From: Campylobacter curvus
GTDB lineage: Bacteria > Campylobacterota > Campylobacteria > Campylobacterales > Campylobacteraceae
Assembly: GCF_013372125.1 (NCBI RefSeq)
Contig: NZ_CP053826.1
Span: 248,001 to 312,000 of the forward strand
Direction: 5' to 3'
DNA: 64,000 nucleotides
Shown piece by piece: positions 1 to 9,606 of the stretch. Position 1 is the first letter of the stretch, and each line of letters opens with the position of its first letter. A program made the position numbers and the translations under genes. The notes under the pieces are model-generated. The model made no database searches. It had not been told where the DNA came from and saw only the letters and a list, made by a program, of their open reading frames with translations.

Positions 1-1064
1 AACAATACATGAGCGAAGCGGTCAAGGTCAGCAACAACTCCCCCGTGCTGCTTGATAAATTTTTACAAGACGCCACCGAGCTTGACGTCGATGCGATAAG
101 CGACGGCAAAGACGTTTATATCGGTGCGATAATGGAGCATATCGAGGAAGCGGGCATCCACAGCGGCGATAGCGCGTGCATCCTGCCGCCCCTTAGTCTC
201 TCACCCGAGATGATCGCAAAAGTCGAGGCGCAAACACGCGACATTGCACTAAATTTAGGCGTCGTGGGACTCATGAATATCCAGTTTGCTATCTATGAGA
301 ATGAACTATACATGATCGAGGTAAATCCGCGCGCGAGCCGCACCGTGCCCTTTGTCAGCAAGGCAACGGGCGTGCCGATGGCAAAGGTCGCTACGCGCGT
401 GATGTGGCAGGGCGACCTGCGCGAGGCGCTTAAATTTTACGATCAATACGGCATCGTGGAGCAAGCGGGTGAAATTTTAAAGCCTCGCGTGAAGGATCAC
501 GTATGCGTGAAAGAGGCGGTCTTTCCGTTTAACAAGCTTAGCGGAGCCGATCTCATCCTTGGTCCTGAGATGAAATCCACGGGCGAAGTGATGGGCATAA
601 GTGCCGATTTTGCAAGCTCGTTTGCCAAGTCTCAGATCGCCGCGAGCAACTGCCTGCCAACCGGTGGGAATGTCTTTTTGACGCTAACTGACGCGGATAA
701 GCCCTATGCTGCGCAGCTAGCAAAGGAACTCATAAATTTAGGCTTTAACATCGTCGCGACCGGCGGAACGCATAAAATTTTAAGCCAAAACGGCGTGGAG
801 GCGGAGTTTGTCTATAAGATCAGCGAAGGACGCCCGAATATCGAAGATAGGCTAAAAAACGGCGATATCGCGCTCGTGATAAACACCAGCGACAGCAAAT
901 CAAGCGTAGATGACGGCAAGAAAATCCGTCAAAACGTGTTGCGATTTAAAATTCCGTATTTTACCACTATGCGTGCGGCTCTTGCAGCGGCAAGATCGAT
1001 AAAAAGCGTGCAAGAAGGCAGCGCGCTGGAAGTAAGAAGTTTACAGGAGTATTTACAGAAATAA
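1..1064 (+). CDS. carB: Carbamoyl-phosphate synthase large chain, C-terminal part (start outside window)
   Basis: This is the 3' third of carB; the reading frame is open from base 3 (Gln-Tyr-Met...), so the gene begins upstream of the window. The large subunit makes carbamoyl phosphate from bicarbonate, ATP and the ammonia supplied by CarA, for pyrimidine and arginine synthesis. Visible are the end of the second ATP-grasp domain (YMIEVNPRASRTVPFVSKATG) and a C-terminal MGS-like regulatory domain starting near NVFLTLTDADK, with the GFNIVATGGT motif. The partner carA lies 26 kb away at 27493 rather than next to it. A short hairpin follows the stop codon. The first ATG in the window (9) is internal and not the start. 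Confidence 0.96.
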   Translation, partial: QYMSEAVKVSNNSPVLLDKFLQDATELDVDAISDGKDVYIGAIMEHIEEAGIHSGDSACILPPLSLSPEMIAKVEAQTRDIALNLGVVGLMNIQFAIYENELYMIEVNPRASRTVPFVSKATGVPMAKVATRVMWQGDLREALKFYDQYGIVEQAGEILKPRVKDHVCVKEAVFPFNKLSGADLILGPEMKSTGEVMGISADFASSFAKSQIAASNCLPTGGNVFLTLTDADKPYAAQLAKELINLGFNIVATGGTHKILSQNGVEAEFVYKISEGRPNIEDRLKNGDIALVINTSDSKSSVDDGKKIRQNVLRFKIPYFTTMRAALAAARSIKSVQEGSALEVRSLQEYLQK

Positions 1065-1082
1065 TTTGCCTTTTTTGGCAAA
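1065..1082 (+). terminator. Hairpin after carB
   Basis: TTTGCC (1065-1070) and GGCAAA (1077-1082) pair around a loop of six T, directly after the carB stop codon and followed by a T-rich stretch. This is probably the transcription end of carB and separates it from the AT-rich restriction gene. Confidence 0.5.
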
Positions 1083-1121
1083 ATCTTCTTTTATTAAATG
1101 AAATTTTAGGATTATCAAAAA

Positions 1122-4100
1122 ATGATAACAAAAGAAAATTTACAAGAACTTGCGATTTTTCTAGGTTTCACAAAAGACAAGAAATGTGAATATTACGTTA
1201 GTGAAAATGGACTGGCGATAGACTTTGAAAATGAAAAACTAATATATCCTAAAGAACTTAAAAAGAGTGATGAGACTACATCAAATTTCTCACATAATGA
1301 AAATTTTGTTGTTTTTGAGTGTGTGAATGCACTTTTAGATTTAGGATACAAGCCTGAAAATTTAGAGATCGAGCCAAGATGGAAGCTTGGTAGAAGCACA
1401 AAAAGTGGTAAGGCTGATATTTTAGTTTGCGATCACTCAAAAAACGCTTATCTTATTATAGAATGTAAGACCTATGGGGACGAGTTTGAAAAAGAGTGGA
1501 ACAATATGTGTTCTAATGGCGGACAACTTTTTAGCTACGCTTGGCAGGAACAAAAGACAAAATTTATCTGCCTTTATGCGAGTGATTTTGACAAAAAACT
1601 AACTCATCAAAGTAAAATCATAAATATACAAAATATCTTTAAAGCATTTAGTCCGCAAAATAACGATGAGTTGGTTGCATCTTGGATAAATAATGGGAGT
1701 ATTTTTAACGAAAGTGGGATCTTTGAAAATAGTGAGCCTTATTTTATCGGCGAAGCTCGAAAAACGACACAAAATTTGCAAGATATTGGTGAGCAAATAG
1801 ATGAAAAATATAATAAATTCGCAACTATTTTAAGAAAACACAACATTTCAAGTAAGGAAAATGCCTTTGACAAGCTTGTTAATCTATTCTTATGTAAAAT
1901 CGTCGATGAGATCAAAAATAAAGATAATCTAAAATTTACCTATAAAGGTGATCTGGCTGATAGCTTTTTTGATATGCAAGACCGCCTAGAAGAGCTTTAT
2001 CAAATAGGTATGAAAGAGTTTTTAAATGAGGATGTTACCTATATAAATGACGACGCGATAGATCGCTCTTTTTTAGAATTTAAAGATAACGCCTTAAAAC
2101 AAACTATAAAAAAATATTTTTTAGAGCTTAAATTTTTCTCGTCAAACAACTTTGCTTTTTTGGAAGTTTATAACAAAGAGCTATTTAATAAAAATGCTAT
2201 CGTTTTAAAAGAGATTATTCAAGAATTTGAAAATTTACGTTTAAAAAGCAATAAGCCAAATCAGTTTTTAGGCAACCTTTTTGAGATGTTTTTAGATGGC
2301 GGTTTTCAGCAAAGCGAAGGGCAGTTTTTTACACCATTTCCGATAGTTAAATTTATCATCCGTTCGCTCCCGTTAAATGAGCTTATAGAAAATGATAAAA
2401 ATTTAAGTATCATCGACTATGCTTGTGGGGCTGGACACTTTTTGATAGAGTATGCAAACGAGCTTAAACACTACATTGCACCAAGTGAACTAAGTGCGTT
2501 TTACTCACAAATTTATGGCATAGAAAAAGAGTATCGCCTAAGCAAAGTTAGTAAAGTTTCAGCCTTTATGTATGGACAAGAAGATATAAATATAGTCTAT
2601 GCAGATGGACTTAAATCTCATAAAAATATAAAAGATGGCACTTTTTCGCTTCTTGTCGCAAACCCACCTTATAGCGTAAAGGGCTTTTTACAAACTTTGG
2701 ATGATGAAGATAGGCAAAAATTTAGCCTAAACGAATTTGCAAATGATGAAAGTAATAATATCGAATGCTTTTTTATCGAAAGGGCATATCAGCTTTTAAA
2801 GCCTCACGGTATCGCTGCTATTATTTTACCAAGTAGTTTTTTAAATAAATCCACTCCTAAAATTTATGAAAAAGCTCGTGAGATAGTGCTTAAAAATTTT
2901 AAGATCATAGCCATTTGTGAGCTGTCAAATAAAACTTTTGGCAAAACGGGCACAAACACTATAACATTGTTTTTAAAAAAGCGTTTTGAACCACCAAGAT
3001 ACGCCGATATATTGAGTGATAGAGCGATAAATAATTTCATAAACGATGATGGATATAAAGATGAAAATTTACTTGCTGATTATGCTAAATTTCAAGATTT
3101 TGACGAAAATGAGCTTGGCGAGTTTTTAAATAAAAATATTAAAAATACTATTTTTGAAAGTGAAATTTTTAAAGACTATGAAAGAGAATTTGAAAAATCA
3201 AATGCCTATAAAGAGCTTATAGGAAATTTTGATAAGCCAAAATTTAAACGCATTGAATTTGAAAAAACACCAGAATTTAAAGATATCAATAATGATAAGA
3301 AGGCACTAAATGAGGCGTTAAAAAATTTTAAAATACCGCAGTGGCGAAAGGATGAGCTTAAAAATGAAGCTTTTGTAAAATTTGCAAAAGAGATTGAGCT
3401 TGAAAAGATTTATTATTTTATTCTTGCAAAATCGCAACAAAATGTTTTAATTATCAAAAGTCCAACTGAAAATAAGGAGCAAAAAGAGTTTTTAGGCTAC
3501 GAGTGGAGCGAATCAAAAGGTAAAGAAGGCATAAAGCTTTTAAATAATGTAAGCATAAAAAACGACGAACTTGACGAAGCTCAAAAACAGATCATATCAA
3601 GCATCAAGGGAATGGATATTATAAATACGCCACTTTACAACCCAAAGGATAAAGATGACAATTTAAAATTAAGCTTTTTGATAAGGCAAAATTTTAATGC
3701 AGATTTAAAGCAAATCCCTGGAAATTTAACTAAATTTGCTAGTGTCTCTAAGCTAGTTGATATGATGGATTTTAAAAAGCCAAAATTTGATAAGGCGATA
3801 AATTTGAGTGTGAAAAGTAGTGTTGAAATAGTTAGTAAATTTCCACTTGTAAGGCTTGGAGAGTGTGGCGATTTTTTTATGGGTGGAACTCCGTCAAGAA
3901 ATATATCTCAATATTGGAATGGTGATATAAAATGGCTAACTATTGGTGATTATGCAAATTTTGATTTAATTTTAGATACAAAGGAAAAAATTACGGATCT
4001 TGGTATCCAAAATTCATCCGCAAAAGTAGTTAAATCGGGATGTATTGTAGTTTCTATTTATGCAACTATTGGTAGAGTTGGTATTTTGGGTTCTGACATG

Positions 4101-5009
4101 GCAACAAATCAAGCTATCGTAGCTTTAAAAGTTAATCAAAATTTTATAAATAAATATGTTATGTATTCGATTGACTATTTTAAATTTCAAATGTTTGACA
4201 AGACCATTACAACTTCTCAAAAAAATATCAATCTTGAAATATTAAAATCCATTAAAATCCCAAATCCGCCACGTGAAATACAAGAAAAAATAGTAGCTGA
4301 ATGCGAAAAAGTATATGACGAATTTAAAACAATAAGAATGGAAATTTCAGAGCTTAAAGCTAAAATGAGCGAAATTTTTTCAAAATTTGACATAAAATTT
4401 AGTCAAAATTCGGGGGGGGGGGGGGGACGACCCTATGATTTACTCAAAAATCTTGATATTATCTTTAATCCTTCAAAAGCTTTTATTAGGGAATTTGGTG
4501 ATGAAACTTTGGTGTCATTTGTGGATATGCAAAGTCTTAGCGAAGATGGATATATACAAAAACAGCAAATTAAGCCATTAGGTCAGCTGCGAAGTGGTAG
4601 TTATACTTATTTTGAGAAAAATGACATTGTATTAGCAAAGATAACACCTTGTATGGAGAATGGCAAATGTGCTTTTGCAGAAAATTTATCAACCGATATA
4701 GGACTTGGAAGTAGCGAATTTCATGTGCTAAGATGCAATAAAAATAAAATTTTACCAAAATTTCTATTTGGATTTTTAAATAGGCGAGATATTAGAGAAC
4801 AAGCTGCCAAGCGTATGACAGGAGCTAGTGGACATAGGCGCGTTCCTATTGATTTTTATAAAAATTTAGAGATTTGTACTCCACCACTTGAAATTCAATC
4901 TCAAATCATAGCTGAATTTGAAATTTTAGAAGCACAGATCAAAGTACGAGAAACCAAGCTAGAACAAGCACAAAACGCTTATAGTAAAATTCTAAATAAA
5001 TATTTATGA
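1122..5009 (+). CDS. Fused restriction-methylation-specificity protein (type IIG/type I-like), phase-variable
   Basis: A single 1295-residue polypeptide that should cut and methylate DNA. Residues about 70-130 look like a type I R-subunit N-terminal nuclease, with Asp99 and Glu114-Cys-Lys116 as a PD-(D/E)xK pattern. The centre is an N6-adenine methyltransferase with motif I DYACGAG (432-438) and motif IV NPPY (514-517). The C-terminus carries two type I S-like target-recognition domains, about 905-1080 and 1110-1290, each ending in a helical segment. A run of 15 G at residues 1097-1102 lies between them and is in frame as given. The gene is far richer in A+T than its neighbours, which suggests horizontal acquisition. 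No separate hsd genes are adjacent, so it appears self-contained. The recognition site cannot be predicted. Confidence 0.88.
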   Translation: MITKENLQELAIFLGFTKDKKCEYYVSENGLAIDFENEKLIYPKELKKSDETTSNFSHNENFVVFECVNALLDLGYKPENLEIEPRWKLGRSTKSGKADILVCDHSKNAYLIIECKTYGDEFEKEWNNMCSNGGQLFSYAWQEQKTKFICLYASDFDKKLTHQSKIINIQNIFKAFSPQNNDELVASWINNGSIFNESGIFENSEPYFIGEARKTTQNLQDIGEQIDEKYNKFATILRKHNISSKENAFDKLVNLFLCKIVDEIKNKDNLKFTYKGDLADSFFDMQDRLEELYQIGMKEFLNEDVTYINDDAIDRSFLEFKDNALKQTIKKYFLELKFFSSNNFAFLEVYNKELFNKNAIVLKEIIQEFENLRLKSNKPNQFLGNLFEMFLDGGFQQSEGQFFTPFPIVKFIIRSLPLNELIENDKNLSIIDYACGAGHFLIEYANELKHYIAPSELSAFYSQIYGIEKEYRLSKVSKVSAFMYGQEDINIVYADGLKSHKNIKDGTFSLLVANPPYSVKGFLQTLDDEDRQKFSLNEFANDESNNIECFFIERAYQLLKPHGIAAIILPSSFLNKSTPKIYEKAREIVLKNFKIIAICELSNKTFGKTGTNTITLFLKKRFEPPRYADILSDRAINNFINDDGYKDENLLADYAKFQDFDENELGEFLNKNIKNTIFESEIFKDYEREFEKSNAYKELIGNFDKPKFKRIEFEKTPEFKDINNDKKALNEALKNFKIPQWRKDELKNEAFVKFAKEIELEKIYYFILAKSQQNVLIIKSPTENKEQKEFLGYEWSESKGKEGIKLLNNVSIKNDELDEAQKQIISSIKGMDIINTPLYNPKDKDDNLKLSFLIRQNFNADLKQIPGNLTKFASVSKLVDMMDFKKPKFDKAINLSVKSSVEIVSKFPLVRLGECGDFFMGGTPSRNISQYWNGDIKWLTIGDYANFDLILDTKEKITDLGIQNSSAKVVKSGCIVVSIYATIGRVGILGSDMATNQAIVALKVNQNFINKYVMYSIDYFKFQMFDKTITTSQKNINLEILKSIKIPNPPREIQEKIVAECEKVYDEFKTIRMEISELKAKMSEIFSKFDIKFSQNSGGGGGRPYDLLKNLDIIFNPSKAFIREFGDETLVSFVDMQSLSEDGYIQKQQIKPLGQLRSGSYTYFEKNDIVLAKITPCMENGKCAFAENLSTDIGLGSSEFHVLRCNKNKILPKFLFGFLNRRDIREQAAKRMTGASGHRRVPIDFYKNLEICTPPLEIQSQIIAEFEILEAQIKVRETKLEQAQNAYSKILNKYL
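4412..4426 (+). repeat. Poly-G tract (15 G), contingency repeat
   Basis: Fifteen consecutive G lie inside the restriction-modification gene, in the linker between the two target-recognition domains. Gain of one G brings TGA into frame four codons after the tract. Loss of one G leads to TAG at 4579-4581. Long homopolymeric G tracts are the usual slippage-prone phase-variation sites in Campylobacter. The exact length may vary within a culture or be misread by sequencing. Confidence 0.92.
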
Positions 5010-5054
5010 AAATTATCAAATTTAATAAATAGTAGAATTTGTAGTTTAGGTTAA

Positions 5055-5085
5055 ATCTCAAGTATTAATTAAAGATACTTGAGAT
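5055..5085. terminator. Bidirectional hairpin terminator
   Basis: A perfect 11-bp inverted repeat, ATCTCAAGTAT (5055-5065) and ATACTTGAGAT (5075-5085), with a 9-nt loop, lies between two convergent genes. It probably ends transcription from both sides. Confidence 0.7.
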
Positions 5086-5102
5086 ATATAAATTCTAGGT
5101 TT

Positions 5103-6260
5103 TTACAGCATCTCTATAAACGCTTCCAAGCGCGTTCTGATCTGTCCGGCGTCGCTTGGCGAGTAGTCGGTCTCTAGCGCCATGTATGGCGTACCGATCT
5201 CGTTGCAAGCGCGCTTCATATTTATCGTTTCGATATTGTAGGTGTGACAGGCTTGCAAAACCACGTCTATGACGCCGTCCGCCTTATACTCCTTTATCAT
5301 CTCTTGTATCACGCGCTCGCGGTCCTTGTTTGGTGACATTATGGAGCAAGGTATGCTCATATAGCGCTTTGCGATCGCCATCAAAGGCTCGTCTTCTTCG
5401 TTTATCAGGTTGGAGAAATTTTTACTTCCCGTGCAGTTTTCAAAGGCCACGACCACGCCGCCGGCCTCCTCGATAGGCGGCACGATCTTGTCAAACATGC
5501 CACCGCTCGGACAGCCCGTGATGATGATGCGTTTGGCGCTTTTATGCACCGCGCTTTCGCCGTTTTTGACCATCTCTTCGAGCCTTTTTATGATGATCTC
5601 AAGGTCTTTTAGCTGCTCTTCTTTGTCAAAGATAAAGCCATTGCCATATAAAATTTGATGTAGCTCTTTGCCGTTAAGAGGCGGTGGGACAAGCTTTGAA
5701 AAGCTTTGAAATTTATCCATCAGCTCGCGTTCTTTGTTGAAAATTTTGATCGCCTCTCGCAGCTCGTCGTCATTTACCGTAGTGCCAAATTTCTCCTCCA
5801 GCCTGCTTTTTAGCTTCGCGACCTCTTCACGCCAAAGCTCTAGGCTCTTTTCATTTTTTACGTGAGGCAGGTGCATAACGTGAATGTCCTTAAATTCGCC
5901 CATCAGCTCATACATTTTTTTCTTGCCATCACAGGTGGTCTCGCCGATTACTAGGTCGGAATTCCTCACAAACGGGCATTTGCCGGCTCTTGCTAGCCCG
6001 TAGCTTGCCTTTATCAGCGGGCAGAGATTTTTAGGCAGATATTTTTCACCCTCCGTGACCGCCGCATCTCCCGTAGCGCAGACGCTTACACTGTATGCGC
6101 CGGCTGCGTGTATGACCTCGCGCGGCGTGTAGGTGCAAAATATCGCGGCTATATGCTTGCCGCTGTTTTTGACCTCTTCGACCGATTTGGCTAAATTTTG
6201 CTTTGCCGTATCGTAAGTAGCGAAAATTTCGCTCATACTCATATTTTCATTTAGTGCCAT
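5103..6260 (-). CDS. yjiM: Double-cubane-cluster-type 2-hydroxyacyl-CoA dehydratase family reductase
   Basis: A 385-residue member of the HgdB/BcrB/DCCP superfamily. Proteins of this type hold iron-sulfur clusters and receive electrons from an ATPase activator to reduce difficult substrates; the YjiM/DCCP branch has no firmly known physiological substrate. Cysteines at 42, 61, 80, 95 and 110 in the N-terminal half (for example [23 protein letters not shown]) and further ones in GCPSGG, ENCTGS and QACHTYN are the likely cluster ligands. It is a single protein rather than the alpha/beta pair of true dehydratases, which favours the DCCP branch. AAAGGAGA lies before the start. The activator gene is immediately upstream with a 14-base overlap. 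Substrate is unassigned. Confidence 0.82.
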   Translation of the reverse strand: MALNENMSMSEIFATYDTAKQNLAKSVEEVKNSGKHIAAIFCTYTPREVIHAAGAYSVSVCATGDAAVTEGEKYLPKNLCPLIKASYGLARAGKCPFVRNSDLVIGETTCDGKKKMYELMGEFKDIHVMHLPHVKNEKSLELWREEVAKLKSRLEEKFGTTVNDDELREAIKIFNKERELMDKFQSFSKLVPPPLNGKELHQILYGNGFIFDKEEQLKDLEIIIKRLEEMVKNGESAVHKSAKRIIITGCPSGGMFDKIVPPIEEAGGVVVAFENCTGSKNFSNLINEEDEPLMAIAKRYMSIPCSIMSPNKDRERVIQEMIKEYKADGVIDVVLQACHTYNIETINMKRACNEIGTPYMALETDYSPSDAGQIRTRLEAFIEML

Positions 6261-7026
6261 TTTCTCTCCTTTGATCTTTTGCGCCGATGAGTGCAGCGCC
6301 TATGCTTCCGCAATATATCGCATTTTCATGCGTCGCGACCTTGCTTTGTAGGGCTTTTTGCAAGCATTCTTTGACGTAAGAGTTCTTACTAAAGCCACCG
6401 CTTAGAAAATAAAGCGTATTGCTTTGTTTTTTGACTAAATTCGAGATTTTATTTACAGCCGAGTTTATGATTGCGTTTGCGATATTTTCGCGTGAGATGT
6501 TTTGCGCGATGAGGCTTATTATTTCGGACTCTGCAAAGACCGTGCACATCGAGCTTATCGCGACCTCTTGGTCGGAATTTCGCGCCAGAGCCGTCAGCTC
6601 TTCAAAGCTAACTCCCAGGCGGTTTGACATCACTTCGAGGAATTTGCCCGTTCCGGCCGAGCATTTATCGTTCATCGTAAAGTCGCTGACAGCGCCGTAT
6701 TCGAGCTTTATGGCCTTCGTGTCTTGTCCGCCGATGTCGATAACGGTGCAGTCTTTGCCAAAAAGATGGTGCGCGCCCAGGGCGTGACAGGTGATCTCGG
6801 TGATCGTTTTATTGGCGTATGGCACGCTCACGCGACCGTATCCGGTGGCTACGAAAAACGTCTCTTTTAAATTTAGGCTCTTGATCTTTTCAAATATATC
6901 TTTAGCCGTTTGTGCCGTACTCCAGCCCGTTGGCATGATGAAAAATTCTAAAAATCGGCTCTCGTTCGTGTCAAATACCGCGACTTTTGCGGAGGTAGAG
7001 CCTATGTCGATGCCGACTGAGTGCAT
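6247..7026 (-). CDS. yjiL: ATP-dependent activator (activase) of the adjacent dehydratase-family reductase
   Basis: A 259-residue ASKHA-fold ATPase of the HgdC/BadF/BcrAD type. It binds ATP through [15 protein letters not shown] at the N-terminus and [10 protein letters not shown] near residue 97. Cys122 (NDKCSAGTG) and Cys161 ([11 protein letters not shown]) are the two residues that in this family hold the [4Fe-4S] cluster between two subunits. It hydrolyses ATP to push a low-potential electron into the partner encoded directly downstream (14-base overlap, same operon). The electron donor could be flavodoxin or ferredoxin, and both flavodoxin and NifJ are encoded in this window; that link is inference. 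Confidence 0.87.
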   Translation of the reverse strand: MHSVGIDIGSTSAKVAVFDTNESRFLEFFIMPTGWSTAQTAKDIFEKIKSLNLKETFFVATGYGRVSVPYANKTITEITCHALGAHHLFGKDCTVIDIGGQDTKAIKLEYGAVSDFTMNDKCSAGTGKFLEVMSNRLGVSFEELTALARNSDQEVAISSMCTVFAESEIISLIAQNISRENIANAIINSAVNKISNLVKKQSNTLYFLSGGFSKNSYVKECLQKALQSKVATHENAIYCGSIGAALIGAKDQRRENGTK

Positions 7027-7212
7027 TTTTGATCCGTTGTAAAGGTGTTTCTAAACTTAGAACTGTGGGAATTTTACATTTTTTAGGTCGCTTTGTCAAT
7101 AAAATTTCGCTCTTAAATTTGTAGGATCGGGCAAGGATTTTGTAGGATCGTTCTATCTTGAAATTTTAAAAATGGATATAATTTAGCCTAGATTTTAAAT
7201 TTAGGAGTGAGC

Positions 7213-8552
7213 TTGCCGTCTCAAAGACTATTTTCCAATATCGACCTTGCAAAGCTGTTTTTGCCTATCGTGATCGAGCAGTTTTTAGAGTACACCGTGG
7301 GGCTGGCGGCTCCATAATGGCCGCTCACGTGAGCGAAAGTGCAGTCTCGGCGGTGTCGCTCGTGGAATTCGTGATGGCGCTGTTTATCAGCGTGTTCTCG
7401 GCTCTTGCTACCGGTGGTGCGGTCATCGCCGGGCAGTATCTTGGCGATAAGCAGATAGGAAACGCCAGAAACGTCACGGATCAGCTTGTCTGGTTTAGCC
7501 TCGTATTTTCCGTAGCGGTGATGATCTTGCTTTATCTCGTGAAAGATTTGATGCTTGATTACGTTTTTGGCGACATCACGGAGACGGTCAGGCAAAATTC
7601 CAGCCATTATTTTTTATTAGTGCTTCCTTCGCTGCCTTTTTTGGCGCTTTATGCTTGCGGTGCGGCGATATTTAGGACGATGGGAAACTCCAAGCTGCCG
7701 ATGTATATCATGCTCGTGATGAATATAACCAACGTCATTTTGACCGCCATTTTTATCTATGCTTTTAAATTTGGCGTCTTTGGCATCGGCGCGGCCGCTT
7801 TGATAACTAGGGGGCTGGCTTGCTTCATCGTTATTTACTTGCTTTTAGACATTAAGCTGAAGCTTCATATAAGAAAGACGCTAAGGCACAAATTTGACCT
7901 TGCGATGATAAAAAGGATCTTGAGTATCGGCATGCCTTATGGCTTTGAAAACGGGATGTTTTACGTGGGTCGCATCATCGTTTTGAGCCTAGTTACTATG
8001 TTTGGCACGGCAGCTATCGCGGCAAACGCCGTTGGCGGGACGATCGCGATGTTTCAGGTGCTGCCTGGTATGGCGATAGGTATGGGTCTGACAGTCGTCA
8101 TCTCGCGCTGCGTGGGTGCGAGCGACTACGAACAGGCGAAATTTTACACCAAGCGCATAACCGCGATAGTCTATGTAGCGCAGTTTATAAGCTGTGTCGT
8201 CGTTATATTGCTACTTGAGCCTATATTGAATTTATACGCGCTTTCTAACGAGGCTCGCACACTCACCGCGCAGATAATCTGGTGGCACGGTGCGATGACG
8301 ATAGTGTTTTGGCCATTGGCCTACACGTTACCAGTCGTATTTCGCGCTGCAGGAGACGCGAAATATCCGATGATAGTCAGCATCGTCTCGATGTTCGTTT
8401 GCCGCGTGGCACTAGCTTATGTCCTTAGCCTCATGCTTGGGCTTGGTATGATGGGGACGTGGTTTGCTATGTTTGTTGATTGGATCGTGAAAGCGGCGAT
8501 ATTCGTTTATAGGTATCTTAACGGCAAATGGATGGAATTTCGAGCGATTTAG
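7213..8552 (+). pseudogene. MATE-family multidrug efflux pump, frameshifted near its N-terminus
   Basis: A Na+- or H+-coupled exporter with about 12 membrane segments if intact. The N-terminal coding frame starts at TTG 7213 (or GTG 7207) after TTTAGGA and reads PSQRLFSNIDLAKLFLPIVI, then VGLAAP, before hitting TAA at 7315-7317. The rest of the protein (MAAHVSESAVSAVSLVEFVM onward, typical MATE sequence) is in another frame from about 7302 to 8552. One missing base near 7308-7310 would join them as GLADSIMAAHVS, a usual MATE first helix. Translation from ATG 7317 would give 411 residues but lose the first membrane segment and has no ribosome site. It may be a real mutation or a base-calling error; no homopolymer is present to explain it. 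Confidence 0.8.
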
Positions 8553-8577
8553 GAGCAGAATTTAGACGAAGTCGAAG

Positions 8578-8630
8578 CAGAAAATCGGCGGCGATAGTGC
8601 GACATCACAAAATTTCATTACGCTCAAACG
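8578..8630. repeat. Fragment of the interspersed MITE-like element
   Basis: The spacer between the convergent MATE and oxidoreductase genes holds AAAATCGGCGGCGATAGTG followed by a CATCACAAAATTTCATTACG stretch. The same block occurs in the complete elements at 10777 and 16165. No terminal repeats are visible, so this is a decayed piece. Confidence 0.6.
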
Positions 8631-8646
8631 TTTAAATTTATGAGGG

Positions 8647-9606
8647 TTATATCTGCAGTGACCTTGAGGTAAATTTACCAGTTCGCTCGATGATTTTTAG
8701 CGTCTGCAAGCTATCTTTTATCGTCGCACCCTCTTGCTCGCCGCCATTTAGTAGATGAACAAAGCTTTCAAGCTCGCTCGTTAGCGCGTCGGCGCGCTTT
8801 ACAAAGCAGTTTTGCACGCGGTAAGAGTTCGCGTCAAATTCAGTGAATTTAACGAGCGTTTGAGCTAACATATCCTCCTCAAAATACGCTCCCTTGCACG
8901 CTACTTCGATTTTTCGCTCTCTTTTTGGCGCAAGCCAGCTCGTGCTTATGGAAGCTAAAATTTCGCCCTCCAGCAAAAATGATAAATTTGCATTATCTTC
9001 AAATTTAGCATGCAACTTCTTTGAGCTCATCACGCTCATATCTTTTATCTCTTTTCGGCTCAGGTATCTTATCAGATCGATGTCATGCACGGCTAGATCG
9101 GTGAGTATCCCCACGTCTGCGATACGCTGCGGAAACGGCGCATTTCTCGTGATACGGATACTAAAAATTTCCTCATTTTCAAGCTCGTTTTTTAGCGCGA
9201 CCACGGAGGGATTAAACCGCTCGATATGCCCGATGGCTACCTTTAAATTTATCCTTTGCGCCTCGTCAAGTAAAATTTGAGCGTCAGCCGCGTTTGAGGC
9301 GACCGGCTTTTCTATCAGCAAATTTACGCCCTTTTGCATGCATTTTAGCGCGGCGTCCTTATGCAGCGACGTTGGCGTGGCGATGATTGCGGCATCAAGT
9401 GGCTCGCCTGCGAGCATTTCGTCCAGGTCGCGGTAAAATTTAGGAGCTAAATTTCGCTCTTTAAACGGCCTGCAAAGCGCCGTCACATCGGTATCCGATA
9501 TGCACGGGTCGCACACAGCGGCTAGCTTTATGCCTGAGATGTTTTGTAGTGCGCGGAAGTGATTTTTACCCATCACGCCAAGCCCGACGATGGCAAATTT
9601 AAGCAT
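8647..9606 (-). CDS. Gfo/Idh/MocA family NAD(P)-dependent oxidoreductase, probable nucleotide-sugar dehydrogenase
   Basis: A 319-residue oxidoreductase that probably oxidises C3 of a UDP-sugar, as WlbA/WbpB do, preparing it for the aminotransferase next door. The Rossmann motif GLGVMGKNH is near residue 8 and the family motif EKPVAS near residue 100. The C-terminal half has the alpha/beta substrate domain with the HDIDLIRYL segment. It overlaps the upstream aminotransferase gene by 8 bases and is surely cotranscribed. No acetyltransferase, epimerase or glycosyltransferase is adjacent, so the rest of the pathway must be elsewhere. The exact sugar is not determinable from sequence. Confidence 0.85.
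   Translation of the reverse strand: MLKFAIVGLGVMGKNHFRALQNISGIKLAAVCDPCISDTDVTALCRPFKERNLAPKFYRDLDEMLAGEPLDAAIIATPTSLHKDAALKCMQKGVNLLIEKPVASNAADAQILLDEAQRINLKVAIGHIERFNPSVVALKNELENEEIFSIRITRNAPFPQRIADVGILTDLAVHDIDLIRYLSRKEIKDMSVMSSKKLHAKFEDNANLSFLLEGEILASISTSWLAPKRERKIEVACKGAYFEEDMLAQTLVKFTEFDANSYRVQNCFVKRADALTSELESFVHLLNGGEQEGATIKDSLQTLKIIERTGKFTSRSLQI

Noticed and set aside
4412-4426. Poly-G tract as a pure assembly artefact
   Set aside because: The frame is open on both sides at the given length and the location between two domains is typical for contingency tracts; only the exact count is uncertain.
7221-7607. 128-codon minus-strand ORF over the start of the MATE gene
   Set aside because: It is antisense to clear MATE coding sequence, has no ribosome site and an odd composition rich in His and Arg.
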